Part shown: one piece after another, positions 1 through 12,817 of the stretch
Numbering within the stretch: position 1 is the first letter of the stretch
Layout of the letters: every line of letters starts with the position of its first letter
Assembly (NCBI RefSeq): GCF_000003815.2
Contig: NC_049980.1
Span: 23,015,249-23,079,248 of the forward strand
DNA: 64,000 nt
Source: Branchiostoma floridae
Taxonomy: Eukaryota; Chordata; Leptocardii; Amphioxiformes; Branchiostomatidae
Reading direction: 5' to 3'
The notes under the pieces: model-generated
What the model was told of the DNA's origin: nothing
The model's input: the letters and a program-made list of their open reading frames with translations, nothing else
The model's database searches: none
Program-made: the position numbers and the translations under genes

Positions 1-47
1 AAAAACGAAATTGTGGTGCACTGATTTCTGTTGATTACCATTGAATG

Positions 48-101
48 TGTGTGTGTGTGCGTGTGCGTGTGCGTGTGCGTGTGCGTGTGCGTGTGTGTGT
101 G

Positions 102-132
<31 letters not shown>
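48..132. repeat. (GT)n/(GTGC)n microsatellite
   Basis: About 85 bases of alternating GT interrupted by regular GC steps (gtgcgt units). It is a simple sequence repeat with no coding content. Alternating purine-pyrimidine tracts of this kind are often length-polymorphic and difficult to assemble. Confidence 0.95.
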
Positions 133-242
133 TTGTACCCACGTTTACACTTAAGTAGTAACGTTTGTTGGTAAAATCTGATATTTGATACTAAGCAAAT
201 ACTAAGCATGCAGAGTAAATCAGCAATGTCTTGGGTCTCACC

Positions 243-440
243 AGGTGGTAGGAAAAAAGAGAGGCAGGCCTAAGAGCACATGGCCAATAACATCGAGAGA
301 AGCTCAAGATCTAGAAAGAGCTAGGATCCCATGGGAGCAGACCTAGATCGCCGCAACCGTTAGACGTCAGTGGAAACTTGCTGCCCAAAGTGCCTTACGT
401 AAGGCACAGGAGGACCTAAGGGCCCCTAACCTAAGCTAAG
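243..440 (+). mobile_element. LINE reverse-transcriptase 3' remnant
   Basis: The plus strand reads KRGRPKSTW, then REAQDLERARIPWEQ, then RRQWKLAAQSALRKAQEDL with an in-frame stop between the last two segments. A GRPK(S/T)TW motif followed by a helical, tryptophan-containing tail is typical of the C-terminal end of non-LTR endonuclease/reverse transcriptase ORFs, which are common in invertebrate genomes. Only the last ~60 codons remain, 5'-truncated and broken, so it is a dead copy. The family assignment is by eye and not specific. Confidence 0.55.
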
Positions 441-616
441 GTAAGAGTGAATCAGAGTGATCTATATACTGTTTTTGTCATATGCTAAGCTAGGAAAGTT
501 TCCAACTATATTCAGTTCATCAAATTAATGTCACAAAATTATTGGTTCGATATTACTAAGCGACAATATGTCAAGATGAGGATCTGGCCCTTTCATGACA
601 AAATTGTTCCCCTTAC

Positions 617-774
617 CGACACGTTCCGATTGGTCTCCGTGAGTCTCTCCAGGACGACTTTGTCTGTCTCTGCGTCTTTAAGGACACGCATCTCCCAGTT
701 CAAGTCGTTGGAAAATTTCCTGAAAAGTTCCTTAGACACCTCGCAGATGTCGTCAGCTGCCTCGGTTGTGCATT
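617..774 (-). CDS. Orphan internal exon, function unknown
   Basis: On the minus strand a pyrimidine-rich acceptor (ttttttgttcag) is followed by 158 nt that are open in one frame, ending at a consensus donor (gtaagg). The peptide contains CTTEAADDICEVSKEL, RKFSNDLNWEMRVLKDAE and VVLERLTETNRNVS. It is charged and probably helical with heptad-like leucine/valine spacing. The exon begins with a two-nucleotide partial codon and ends in phase 0. Downstream exons would lie outside the left edge; I found no convincing upstream partner at higher coordinates. No family was recognised. It could be a real exon of a gene running off the window or a pseudo-exon. Confidence 0.4.
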
Positions 775-844
775 CTGAACAAAAAAGTGAAATACGCTTA
801 TAAAGATTTTTGCTGTGTTTAAAAGCCGAACGACTGAAGAGCAA

Positions 845-3800
845 TTACAGCGTGTTCAGACTCTTTACATTCGACTATGCACCCGTCCACTCCCCAACCA
901 AAGGTAGACACTGGGTTGTAACTAGGATGGATTCCATTTTATTCTAACTCCAGTTCGCTCCTCTAATAGCATCCAAACAGCGTACGAATTTCCCAACCTC
1001 TATCGGCTGGCGCAGATGACTTTATTAGTCAAATTCGCCGACTCCCAACCACATCTGGTCTTGTTCACGACTAACTTCCAGCCATGATCTTGAAAGGGTC
1101 GGTGAGCCATGGTCGGCTATGTGTAACAGGAGGTTTACTAACTTAAAGTTAAACATAACTAGTACAATGTACTTCTGTTCGACACCTAACGTTTCAGAAT
1201 GAACAGAATCTCGATATGGCTAAGTAATCCGGTCCTTACCATAACATTTATGTGTCTCTCCAAGCGGAAGAAGAGTAGTTAACCAATTTACAAAGACTAT
1301 TAGCTGAATCGTAATGTGGCAAACCTGTATTTTGTCATTTTGTCCTGTAATGAGTAGAATGAATAGATCTGGGTACTACTGAGTTTGATAACTGTTACAT
1401 GTAAGAGTAATATCGTGTATCTTTTCTAACGTCACTTGTTAACCCTCCTTAACATCTGTGTTGCCACTGAGGATAGTCAACAGTGGCAAAACAGTACATG
1501 TAGTCTTGACATGATGAAATTTTGATACTTTCGTTCAACACAACACAAAATACTGCTCACTGCGAATTTTCTTGACATGTTTGTCGTCTTTGAAACAGCC
1601 AATTTTCCACTGGCATGATCATTAAGTCTGACTGTGTCCGGGTAACTGGGTAGTCTCACTGTGTGTAATCATGTGAGAAATGTGCCGAAATGTCAAACAC
1701 CTTATATACATTCCTCCCATTCCACCCACCTGATCCCGCTTTAGTTCAGAACGACAGTATGAAAATATTGCTGCGTCTGTTGTTGTATTCCATACCTAAA
1801 GTGTGGATACAAACATGGTCGTGGCGGGAAATGACGTGATTTACCCACCTGGAATATTGCAGCTTAAAAGACTTTTACTTAATACTGTTTTTCTAACACT
1901 CCATTAAACTAGAGCAGCGTCCACGACTCGACCTCCCTGCAACCGGGGGATTCAATAGAGCGTTCAATGAATTTCATTGAAAAAAGAATCTTTTTACGGT
2001 TTGTATGATATGGAGTCTTTTCAGTCATACTCCTACAGTTCCTATGATTGTCAAATTATGAAATGAACGGTTACACAAATCCAGTTTAGGTCACCGCGAG
2101 GTCGTAGCGCGATCGCCGTCTGGTGGACTGGGGACCTAACGAGGCGTGCAGACACCGTGCACGGTGGGCCGTACGCAACATGTTGCCATTTGCCTGTTTC
2201 ATCTGCCGCCATAATTAGCACGCAACAATGTAGGTGGGTCTGTTATTGACAGGCTCATTCATCAAGCTCATTCCTGTCACTCTGATTTATTCACTGAAAA
2301 CCTGTTGACATCGGTGATCAGTAGAGCTAAAGTGTGTTCGCGGCTCCATTTAACAGGTCCTTCAGTTTACGAGGAGTCTTCGCACAGATGGATGCGGATG
2401 CGCTCACTGTCGGTAGCACATGCTTACATTGAGAGGAAAACATGCCTGATTTTATATCAAACTTGTGCACTTATTTCAAAAGGCAACAAGTAAAGCAGGC
2501 GACAAGCGACACTTCCCAACATTCGATGTTTTGTACAAGCAAATAGCCACAAAATGGTAGTTCTTGATTTCAAATTGTTCGGATTGTGGGAAAATCATTT
2601 TGAAGCAAGTAATTATCGCAAACTGCATCAATTCAACCAAATAAACAGCATATTGAACAAAAGTTGACAAGAGACGATAAAAGTCCATATCCCCTAGCTA
2701 CCATTACCTCCAGATAATTACCTCTTTGCTTAAGGGGAGATGAGAAGGTGCACAGCCGACTTGTTTTTCTGAAAAGAGTGGCCATGTCTCCGATAGCGCT
2801 ACGCCACAGGTACAAACCCTTTAAGCTAACAAGCGTGTTCCTGACACTCCAAGGGCACTGTGCTCTTTTGGAATGATGAATTCTAGTGTCATGTGAATGC
2901 GCACGTACAGTTTACATGATCTGTATCGGCCGTCTTGACACTTTGCTAATTTCGGGAGACCTTACAGCGTTGTGGCAATTAGCAAGAACACATCTGAGGT
3001 CATTTGGCTGTCCCCAGGCCATGACGCCCCACTATAACGTGTGTAGGGGTCAAACTTGACACTTAGCTTGGCTGGCATCAACACATCCAATTTACGGATC
3101 CATCGAGTAACAGTATAAATAACTTTGATAAGAAATATGGCACATTGAATGTGTACAAAAGCAACGAAGGTCACTAGGCTTGCCTCGCCTCACGTGAGAT
3201 ATCCTCTCTTTGTTACCTACATGTAGCCAGAGATTATTTTCCTGACCCAAGTGGGTTTCTTCTTACCATCACAGATAACTCTGAACAGTACTAGTGGTGC
3301 AGATGCTGATTATTGTGTTTTAGAAAGTAACACCGCAGGTTAGATCAGTTCAGATCAGAGTGTCTCATATTTAAACTGACAGGTATGTTGTGATTATCGT
3401 CGATAATTATCATGAACAGTAATTAAGAACGATAGCTGTCAATGATAAATACCGTTTACCAACAACGTGGCTGATCTTTGCTGATATATAATTTACTTAT
3501 ACGTAAAAGTTTCCTTGATTTATCTAAGTTTTCCATCTTGTCATTTAGACCAGGGACGTCTGGTTAAAAGTATATATAGGCTTATCATTTTGTTGGATGA
3601 GAAACTGGTACTTAAAATCAGATGTCGTAGTTGTATTGTATATCTGTATGTAGACACTACAACCAATAAATACTGTTCTTACCTAAGCTTCCAGCATCCG
3701 TTGAAGGAAATCTCAGCAACAACAATGCTCCCAACACCTGTACAAGTGCCCACGCCATAGCTCTTTGATTTGTCATTTGATTGTAATCTTTATATGTTTT

Positions 3801-6071
3801 GAAAGGTGGTTGCATTTTAACAACTGTTTTCGACCAGCGCAGAAGCTTTTTCTCGTGTTTGTTGTTGTAACTCGATCTTTATCCAGGATCAGCCGCAAAT
3901 ATTGTTTGTTATCAGGACGTTGTAGAAGTGTATCCAGGATGTGCATTCAAACAACCATGAGGAATTCAGCGCTGCCTACCGTTTATCGGTGAAACTGTAA
4001 TTATTCAGAAAGGCCTCCTGTGGCGAGGGCACGATGTTCGACTACTATGATAAGCCAATGTTGTCACGATATATGAAAACTAAACCACAATGTCAGTGGT
4101 TTTTGGCTACGGTGGCCAAAAGTCCACGTGACGGTGTCCTGTGGTGAAACAATGAGTCACAGAACTCCCACGACGTTGCATGTGCTGTAAAATCACAATG
4201 TTCAAGGGCCTGGTGCGCTTCTAGAACATGCTGTAGTTTCTGTCGGTGGCAGTGCGCAGAAACTCGATGAAAGGCAGGTGTAATCCCATGGATTCCCAGC
4301 GCAGCCGTAGCACGGATTTTGGCGAGGACGGTAGCGTTGGGTGCTGTCACGTACACGTACGTGTGCGACGAGTCTCGGGACCAGCCAGGTAATCCAAGAC
4401 TTGCAGCAAGACTGACAAAAAATAAGTATCTTTCGACGTTCACTATTGGGAAAGAGTTGTGCGACAGCCAATCTCCTCGGAACCCATGGAAAGCTGGGTG
4501 TATTTTAGAACAGCACAACTTGCAAGTACACTTAAGTACAGAAAGGTCTGAAGTCCCCGAATAATCTTCGCACAATTACATGTGCTGTGACGACAATGGG
4601 TTGGTCGGCCTGGCAGTTATTAAACGGCCTGGCCATGCCGCCGGGCATCTACACCCAACCAAATCACCGTCATCATTTCACGCGTAAATACACGCAGAAA
4701 GTTGTGTCATAAGCTGTAGTCGCTGATGAGTGTGTTCATCGCGGTAGGGCGACCAGTCGATTATTGGGACAGCCCAGTTCTTGCGTTTGTTATGTGTTCT
4801 CTCTGATCCTGTTCTTTTTTTAAAGCCGAGATCCATGTGATGGTGATAGTAGAGACTACACACACATGCAGTCTGTACGTTACGATGGTGAAACATGACC
4901 GTATAATTGGACTGGCAACCTCAGGAATCTCTAGAATTGTGAACGGCTTTGCTTTACATGTGCTTCCAAAGAAGCATTTAAGGCATAGTGTACACCATCT
5001 TCACCGATATCGTTAGCTCCAGCTAGTGTGCTAAAGAATTCAAGACAATTTTATGACAAAGCACACAATACATTAAGTAACTACAAGAGAAGACAAAGAG
5101 TAAAAGACAGGTCTTTAACAGATTTCTATTTAAGTTCATAGATTTAATTCCTGTGCCTTTTTTCCAATCAATCTTACACATGTGTGCAACGTAGTTTTCA
5201 TCTCAGTCTTAGTAGAGAAGTTCTGTTCATATACATTTCATTGTCGCAGTCGATCTCCAAGCTTTCTCTCCTTTCTATACCTTCTAATTTTAGTCACACT
5301 TCTACAGCAAACGACACTCTTTCATCTGGCCCGAGCCGACATTCTCTGTGACAGGTTGAATAAGACGCAAAGTATAAAAACATTTCAGTCGTTGGAGTAA
5401 CGTTATGTAACCACATCTGATTCTGCGATGGAGATTAAAACAGTCAAGTTGTCTATATTGGTACATGGGTCAGCTATAAATACTCAAGGCAACAGGCGCT
5501 GATATTCTAGCTGATCAGAATTGCAGTAATTTGACAACATTAATCTTGTACTAGACCATTTTAACTGAATGCAGTCCTTGCGAAAGAGAAATATATCGAG
5601 TGATGTCGAGTGATTGGTACAAATACATGTGGAGTAATATAATGTTACCATGCACAAATGCATTTAAAGAATTGAAAGGAACATAAACAATGCGGAAATG
5701 CATGAACACATTGGCATGCATGGCATAGACAGAGGCATGGTACAGAGTGGTCATCAATTATCGACGCGGTATACGCTTGGTGACTGCCATCAGTTGACAT
5801 TGTGAGCAAAAACATAACGCTAACGTACGTGTGCAATTACTGCCGCAAAACGATATAGTGTCAAACAGACACTGACCGATATCACGATCATGATAAGTTT
5901 TGATGATAACAAATATTTGGCCAGGCTTGGTTAAGGATAGAGACACAGGGCACTTATTCCATATTATGCTAATTTATATATCATTAGTAAAGTCTGTTTC
6001 AACAGCCTAAGCTTAACACGCCCGCGTCCAGTGACCATGGCAAGACGTCTACTGAGGTCATCGGCGTGCCG
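845..6071. other. Gene-poor interval
   Basis: No exon set with consistent splice phases was recognised on either strand. A 160-codon minus-strand open frame at 4093-4575 lies in a locally GC-richer patch and has no recognisable domain. The rest is AT-rich with scattered short frames. Regulatory sequence for the flanking genes may be present but cannot be identified by eye. Confidence 0.6.
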
Positions 6072-7516
6072 CTAGCGGACAGTGAACCCGGAGCCCGGCT
6101 GGGTGTAGTTGTGCAGGAACAGTGGAGTTCTCCTGGAAAGTGTAAGAAGAACAGCATGGATAAACAACACGCCATGTCTGTTATGTAAATACATACATAA
6201 TGACCTGTAGTTTGTTCCATTTTCAGCCACACACGGGTTAAGGTATATATATAGCTAGATTTGTATTTTGACATCGTTGACAAGTATATGTGACCTATAA
6301 GCGATTCTATGAATTTGCATCGAGTGGCAACCTTCCATGGAGAACTTCAGCGTTGCGTATTCCTCGCATCTTTGTGTTTATTGGCCTGAATTCTTTATGC
6401 GGTACGTGTTGGGGATCATATGTGCAATGGATGGGTTCACATCTCGGATCGTGTGTGCTATGATCTAATAAAAGCATGTGGACTACAAACCAATAGACCA
6501 CGGAACGCTACCGGAATATTACTTTGTGTCACCGGGGAATGTCAACAATGTCAGCAATTTTGATATCATCAACATGATGATCTGAACTTGCGCTCATCGT
6601 CCATCGTCCAAGAAGGTCGTAGTTTGAGCTGACAGGACATGATGCCATCATTTCTACTACAAGATTAGCTTAGACTGTTTGAAACTTCAACTGACTAATG
6701 ATATAATATTTCAAGTCTCAGGCAGCATCATGCTTCACAGTGGAAACACCATGACAATAGAGCAGAAATCTGTTTCATCAATGGTTTTTTTCCAGTGTTA
6801 GGAGACGCAGTCAGGCAGCAATTCTATAGAAATATGAAAATCATATAGAATTTGCGTCAATGAAGGTTAGACATCCGGGTAATAAGATACACCAAAAAGC
6901 CGTTACTCAAGCAGCTGGATACGTTTCAGATAGCATCCACTATCTTTAGTCAGTAACCAGTTTCTTCCGGATGTTTTCAATGTCACTGACGAAAGAGAGT
7001 GCATGCTACCTGAAACGCCTGACATTTTCCAAAATCATAATTATATTAAGTTGTTTGAGTAACTTCTTTTTGTCGCATACTGAGAATTTTATTAGAAATT
7101 CTTCTTAAATTCCGTCATCAATTCCAGACCAAGAAAATCTACCGAGACTAAAATTTACTGTGTTGAAAAGTAATCACGGTCCATAGCCTAAGCCTTTTAA
7201 AGTGTTGATCCTAAACCTGAATCAGGCATGTATGCAATAAAGAAAAGCAACAAACCAGAACGTCAAAGATATTTCCTAGTACAGTGAACATGTACCTCTG
7301 CCTGAGCGATGGCTGTCGGTTCAGCCGGAGCCGGACGCTGTAGGACCCGGAGTTGTAGGAGCTGGCCGGCTGGCGTGTCGAGCCGGTCGGGTACACCGGG
7401 GAGAAGATGCAGAACACTTCCTCCTTAAAGTGCTTCCTCCTGGCCCTCCCGGCTGCGAAGGAGCAGTCATAATTGTGGAGCTGTTGTTCGTAAGGGGTGT
7501 CACCGCTAACCGCCAT
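6072..7516 (-). CDS. Small conserved two-exon protein, paralogue A (93 aa)
   Basis: Exon 1 is 7516-7296 and exon 2 is 6132-6072, joined in phase 2 within an arginine codon (SLRQ-R-RTPLFLHNY). The product starts MAVSGDTPYEQQLHNYDC, continues through FCIFSPVYPTGS and SYSVRLRLNRQPSLRQ, and ends TQPGSGFTVR. It is a basic protein rich in aromatic residues and proline, with no signal peptide or membrane segment. I do not recognise the family with confidence; small proteins of this composition include microtubule- or cilium-associated factors, but that is only a guess. The gene at 50589-51653 shares the same exon lengths around the junction, the same intron phase and most of the core sequence, so the two are duplicates. 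The high conservation of both copies argues that both are functional. Confidence 0.8.
6862..6893. repeat. Dispersed repeat, copy 1
   Basis: The sequence around 6862 (gtcaatgaaggttagacatc, then cgggtaataag) recurs near 20347 (gtcaatggaggttaggcatc, then caggtaataag). Both are followed by loosely similar sequence. It lies in the single intron of paralogue A. It is probably part of an unidentified interspersed repeat. Confidence 0.5.
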
Positions 7517-8992
7517 GACCGCTGCTTCCTCTCAACTGAAAACTATTGACGGATTCTGAACTAGTTATTTTACCAGCTTGTCACAATAATCTCGTTTGAT
7601 GTGACGAAAAGTCGCCAGCTGCTCATGAAACGGAACCCCAGTGCCCCTCATAAGGCGTTGTGTTGGAAACAGTATTGACTCTCCAGATCTCTCAACAGTA
7701 TCACTTACTTCTATTAAGCAAAAAATGAACCACAATTTTTTATTGTTGCTGAATCTTATGTTGTTCAAACACTGTGCACAACTTAACTCCCCTTCAGGTA
7801 CTTACGTTGCTATAATTGTTACTTCAGGCATGTTTGTGTTGCCGAGGTACATCACGATTAAGTGTAAAGAATACATCGCCGAAATATGCTCCCATACAGC
7901 GAAAACGCGGCTACAATGTCGTGTATGAATAGCTCTGTTACCATTCCAAAGTAACGCGGATTAACCCACACCGATTCAGTTTCCATTCGACAGATGAGTC
8001 TCCCCTGTGTCCGGTTAATTTTGTGATCAGTGTTGAATTTATTTGTAAATCATTACTCTATACAAATGCCCTCTACTACGATCTCTGCTTCCTTTTTATC
8101 AGGAAGTTCGCTTGTCGATTCTTCTTTTATCTCCGTCACCACATTTCAGCTGGTGCCGATGCGGGACACCACAACTTGCTGCTCCGCCCGACGGTCATAA
8201 ACTTGACATTACTTTCATTCGAAATATGCGCAAAAGTGTTCGAGTCTTGGCAGCTATATTTCTGACAAACATTATTCACGGGATTGCAATTCCTTTTCCT
8301 GTCCCAAACTTATTGATAAGCCGCCGATAGTGCGGTCAACCATATCCAGTTTTCTATCTTGGTCGGTGGTGAGGTTACTGGCAAGAGATCACTCCAGTTT
8401 GTTGACGCAACCTAGTTAACCTGACCGTGATAAATCGCCTGACTCTGAAATTGAATCAGACCTGGCCTAGAGTCCCGGGTGCACATGGTAGCTTATTATT
8501 CCAAGCGGCCAATCACACATGGCCCCATACACTGTCTGGCCCTACCTATTAAGTACAAAAATGCAGGTGGTATGACTATAACTTTGAATCTAAAAGTGAG
8601 ACCTTGCCTTGTCCCATGTACGTGCACATGGATGCCAATTGCCTATCTTTAAGTTCGCTAACCATTATGGGTAATAACTATATGACCTTATTTCCTGTGA
8701 CATTCTAAATCATAGGAACAAGTATAAAAAGGCAATTGAACCGGGATCTGGACAAAATCAAATTTCATTTCACAAAGAGATGCCAACATATACATGTCTA
8801 CAAGTAGTCTAGTCTAAGAATACTTACCTAATACTTTGCAGCTAATAATCTACATGCATAATTAGTTGTTCTTTACAACAACAGGACCAAATACATTCTT
8901 TTCTTGGAAAGATTAAGGTAGATTTCATCCATTAAAAATATTTTTTTTTCTTTCCACATTGTGTGAAATGTGAAGTTGCAAATATGTATTTA
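7517..8992. other. Intergenic, no gene seen
   Basis: This stretch separates the 5' end of the minus-strand small gene from the 3' end of ketohexokinase. It should hold the promoter of the former and the 3' UTR of the latter. Short open frames at 7641-7928 and 8023-8330 have no recognisable protein and no fitting splice partners. Confidence 0.6.
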
Positions 8993-11900
8993 TCAGCTGT
9001 GCAGATTTTTATATCCAAACTGTCCACATTTCTGCCCTGCTATTCTGCATCCCATCCTGAGTGCTCCCTCCAACCCAGTGCCCCTACAGAGGCCCCAGAT
9101 CACAGCAGCATTAAACGTGTCCCCAGCACCCAGGGTGTCCACCACCTTCTCTGGAGGGAAGGCCTGGCAATGGTAGTGTGCTCCCTCAGGTGTGATGCCA
9201 TCAGCTCCCTGGTCACCCCATGCACATAGGACAGTACACCTACCAGGAAGGATCAGACAAACCATCAAAGTACCACTCCTGATTTAGAGTTCTATCTATC
9301 TAGTTAGCCAAGGTTATAGAAAAGGTCACCTGTTGGTAATATCTGAGTTATGCTTGGGTCAGTTCCAAACCGATGCCAGACGCGGGACTTTGCAGGAATG
9401 AAAAGAAAGATAAGACAGAAAAACACTAAAAATATTTTTAAAAACAATGTACACAATGCTTGATGATATCAAGGGTGTGAGTCCCCTTTTAAGATAGACT
9501 CATAGTTATTCCATATACAGTATCAGCTTTGCATAGAACTAAATAGGCTGAAAGCATGATTTCAGACAACATGACATAGCTTCTGAAAACATCACAAAAT
9601 CAATTAACAACTTCATTAGAACATATTTAACTAATTTTAAGACTAGAAGAACAGTCCTGGCAGCTGAGGTCTACCATCAGAATTGGTCAGAAGTTCTCAC
9701 CCTTTCTTTACCCTTTTCAGCAGTTTCTTTACTGTTTCCTTTGCACTGGCAAAACCACAGCTTTCTGCATATTCTTTGGACACAAACAGCTGTGAAGAAA
9801 AAAAATCATCCTATAAGTCACACCAGTGCCTGAGTTGTACAAATAGTCTTTTCATCCTCTTGCGGCTTTGGCAGTCATTTTGATTAATTAAGGTTGAATA
9901 TGAAGTGAGATTGACTCAGGAATGATTTTTTACACCAGACTAACAATCACATAATCACAAAATCAATCAAACCACTACTGTCCCAGATGATTTTTCATGA
10001 GTATCATTAACACTGTTTAGAAGTCTTCATAAGTGATACCCAATGTAATTCAAATTGAATACAACCATTTACAATCATTCGTTTGATGATGTGAAGGACT
10101 CACCACATCTACTTTAGGAAAGAGGTCTCCCATGTTGTACTTAGACTTCTCACACTCAGTGGACAGTGTGATGACATCATCTGGGCTTACCACTTTCTTG
10201 TTGAAATCTTCAACAATCTCCATCATCTTGCAAACTTCTATAGTGTTCCTGCCCTAAAGACAGGAAGGACAGAAATAGAATGTCAAATGATATGTCATTG
10301 TCATCTATAATTAGGGTTGAGTCTGACATTTTACCCAATAACATGTTAACTGGGGTAAAGAAGCATGGTGACTTTGTTAGTCATCACTTCATCAAAAGAA
10401 GATGTAATACTGATTATCTTTGATGTCATAATCCAGTGGGCCTGGCTGATATCTATATGACTCATATGCTGAGATAGTGCTTAAGTGCAAGTCTGATTGA
10501 TACATGTAGTATGCCAAATATTATACTTTCTTTTACCTCAAAGTGAATCCATCTATACTGAGTAAGGTCCAGACTGCTGAAATCTTCTGCTGTCAATTCT
10601 GCCATGTTCCTACACGTGAACAGCAACAACTGTTTGCAATAATTGTGTTGAGAAACTTTTTTGACCCAGTTTATTAAACATTAAACATTGAGTGTACGTG
10701 CCTCTATGCACAGGTGTTTCTTTTGTGTTGCTTTCTGCCAAATTTGATGGACAAACATTCCTGAAGGTCTGCAACCCCTATCATAATTGTTTTTCTTATA
10801 GTTTTAATCTTTGTCTTATGTCACCTATTTGCAAAGCCAACTGAAAACATGCTGAAGATAATTTGCAAAGATTCTCAAGCTGTGGTCATACCTGGTTCCA
10901 TGAATTATCGTCCTGGAGCCAGTCTGTGTGTTGATGATGACACAGGAGGTTGGTATGGGGCAGTCAGAGTACACCACATGTTCTGTTAGCACACCAAAAG
11001 TCTGCATCTCCTTCAAGGCTGAACTACATGATTGTGTAACACAATGAAGTATATTCAGATTAGATTTTTGTAATACAAGAATGAAATAACATATTTAGCT
11101 ACATTCTAACACACTACAAAGGCTTCCAAGGGAACAAGCAGTGACAATGACCTAAAATACAATCATTTCATTATTCAAAAGTGCTGCAGTGAGTTAACAC
11201 TAACAGCGAGCAGATTATCATTTGACTGCATTAGCAGAGCACTTTAGACTAATGTTTGTGGACTTTCACAGCTCAAACTTACATATCTGATATTTGTGAA
11301 AACCTTCTCTGGTAATCAATGAATCATCTTCGAGCTTCATTGAAAATTAAAAAAAATTTATATCAAAGATCTTGAGACTAAAATGTGTTAAATCTTGAGA
11401 TATTTTGACTAGATCTTGATATGTTTAGACTTGATCTTAAGATGTTTCCACTCAACTTGAGATGTTTAGAAAAATCTTAAGATGCTTTGCAAAAATCTCA
11501 AGATATTTTGAAATTAAAGCTTTGAAAAAGTCCCATGGCATGTCTTGAGATGTATGGAAAAAAATTTTTAGATCATTTCAAAGAATCTTACAACACTAAC
11601 TAAAAAGTTTGTTTCAAGATTGTTTCGAAAAAAATTCATGATTATCTCGCAGGATATCAAAACTCTGTCAAAAAATCTTGTGATTCACCACAAAATCTTA
11701 AGATTTTTTAAATTTTCAATTAAGTGTGAAGACCCCTGTTGGGGGTCATTATGATCGACTGTGTAGCAGAGAAGTTTTCTCAAAATATCAGATATGTGCC
11801 TTTAAGCCACACATGGTCAAATAATAATCTGCTTACTGCTAATTATTATGATTATTCATGCTAATAATAATGGTATTAGCACCTGGGTCAGCTCATGACA

Positions 11901-12793
11901 CAGAATGTGTGCATGTGTGCATGCACACACAGACACATACACATGCACACATTCATACATAGTCACACACAAATACACAAACACACACACATACACAAAC
12001 ACATACACAAACAGGCACACAACACGACAGTGTCTCCTTACCTTCCCTCAGCCCTGGAGGACACTGTGCCCAGGTACTCGGTGGTCTCTCCCAGGCTGGA
12101 CAGGACACAGGCACTGTTGGCTGCATTCCCACCTTTCTGCCAGAACTGGTTTACACACCTAATAAACACAACTCTGAACTTATGTCTGAAGTGATAACTA
12201 CCTGTATATATAATGAAACACCACAAATTGTCAAACAGAACACTAACATTATGATAAATGGAGTAACGTTACTAATAATCTGATAACTAACGTGTAGAGT
12301 CGGTCAACGTCATACCTGCTTTACTTTAGATATTTAATGGAGGTTGCATATTTATGTAGTTAGTGTTTTTGTACATTCTATTCATCAGGTGATGACCACC
12401 TGTAGTATGCAAATACAGTAAGTCACATGCACACGGCTGCTATCTCCGAGTCCGAGTAACATGCAACATGAACAGGGTCACTAGAATGAACTGACAGAAC
12501 AAATCATCAACGGACTCCGATACTAACCTCGGCAACGTTACATGTAATGTTAACTTGAAAAGTCGGCAGAACGTGTCAAAGTCACTAAACTCTTTAGGCC
12601 GGTATGCTCATAAGCCACACCCCCCAATACCCCCCTCCCTTCTCCCTCTGCACACTGGGCTTCCGGGCTCTCTAACTAAACCATACCTAACATCCTCATC
12701 CTCCGTCGGATAGTGATCTACCAGATTCAGAATATCTTGACACAGCAGACCAACCATTAGAACTCTTTTACTCTCTTTGCCTGCCGCTGACAT
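8993..12793 (-). CDS. KHK: Ketohexokinase (fructokinase), PfkB family
   Basis: Ketohexokinase phosphorylates D-fructose to fructose-1-phosphate with ATP in the cytosol, the first step of fructose catabolism. Seven coding exons: 12793-12687, 12158-12042, 11023-10892, 10609-10537, 10253-10104, 9789-9701, 9239-8993. All phases agree and give 304 aa (human enzyme 298). Visible hallmarks, in order: CQDILNLVDHYP (substrate-site Asp about residue 20), WQKGGNAANSA (PfkB signature 1), YRWIHFEGRN, the LFVSKEYAESCGFASA block, CAWGDQGADG, and DTLGAGDTFNAA near the C-terminus (signature 2, catalytic base Asp about 263). Residue order matches vertebrate KHK throughout. The start at 12793 (MSAAGKES) is preferred for length; an in-frame ATG at 12817 would add eight residues. 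No damage is seen. Intron 2 carries a foldback repeat and a CA microsatellite. Confidence 0.95.
11203..11842. mobile_element. Foldback (inverted-repeat) element in KHK intron 2
   Basis: The left arm (gagcagattatcatttgac near 11208, then acatatctgatatttgtgaa near 11281) is matched in inverse orientation on the right (cttctcaaaatatcagatat-type sequence near 11775, then tcaaataataatctgctta near 11818). The middle is AT-rich and packed with variants of atcttgagat/atcttaagat, themselves near-palindromic. This is the layout of a nonautonomous foldback or MITE-like element. No transposase-like frame is present. Confidence 0.6.
11921..12020. repeat. (CA)n-rich microsatellite
   Basis: An imperfect CA/CACA-TACA tract of about 100 bases directly beside the donor of KHK exon 2 (ends 12042). 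On the transcribed strand it reads as a GT-rich tract just inside the intron. Confidence 0.9.
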
Positions 12794-12817
12794 GCTTCTT
12801 TGTGCAAAATGAATCAA

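Noticed and set aside
4093-4575. Minus-strand 160-codon frame
   Set aside because: No domain, no plausible splice sites with consistent partners, and the opposite strand has an equally open overlapping frame in this GC-rich patch.
11895-12194. His/Thr-rich plus-strand frames
   Set aside because: Produced by the CA microsatellite and the antisense of KHK exon 2.
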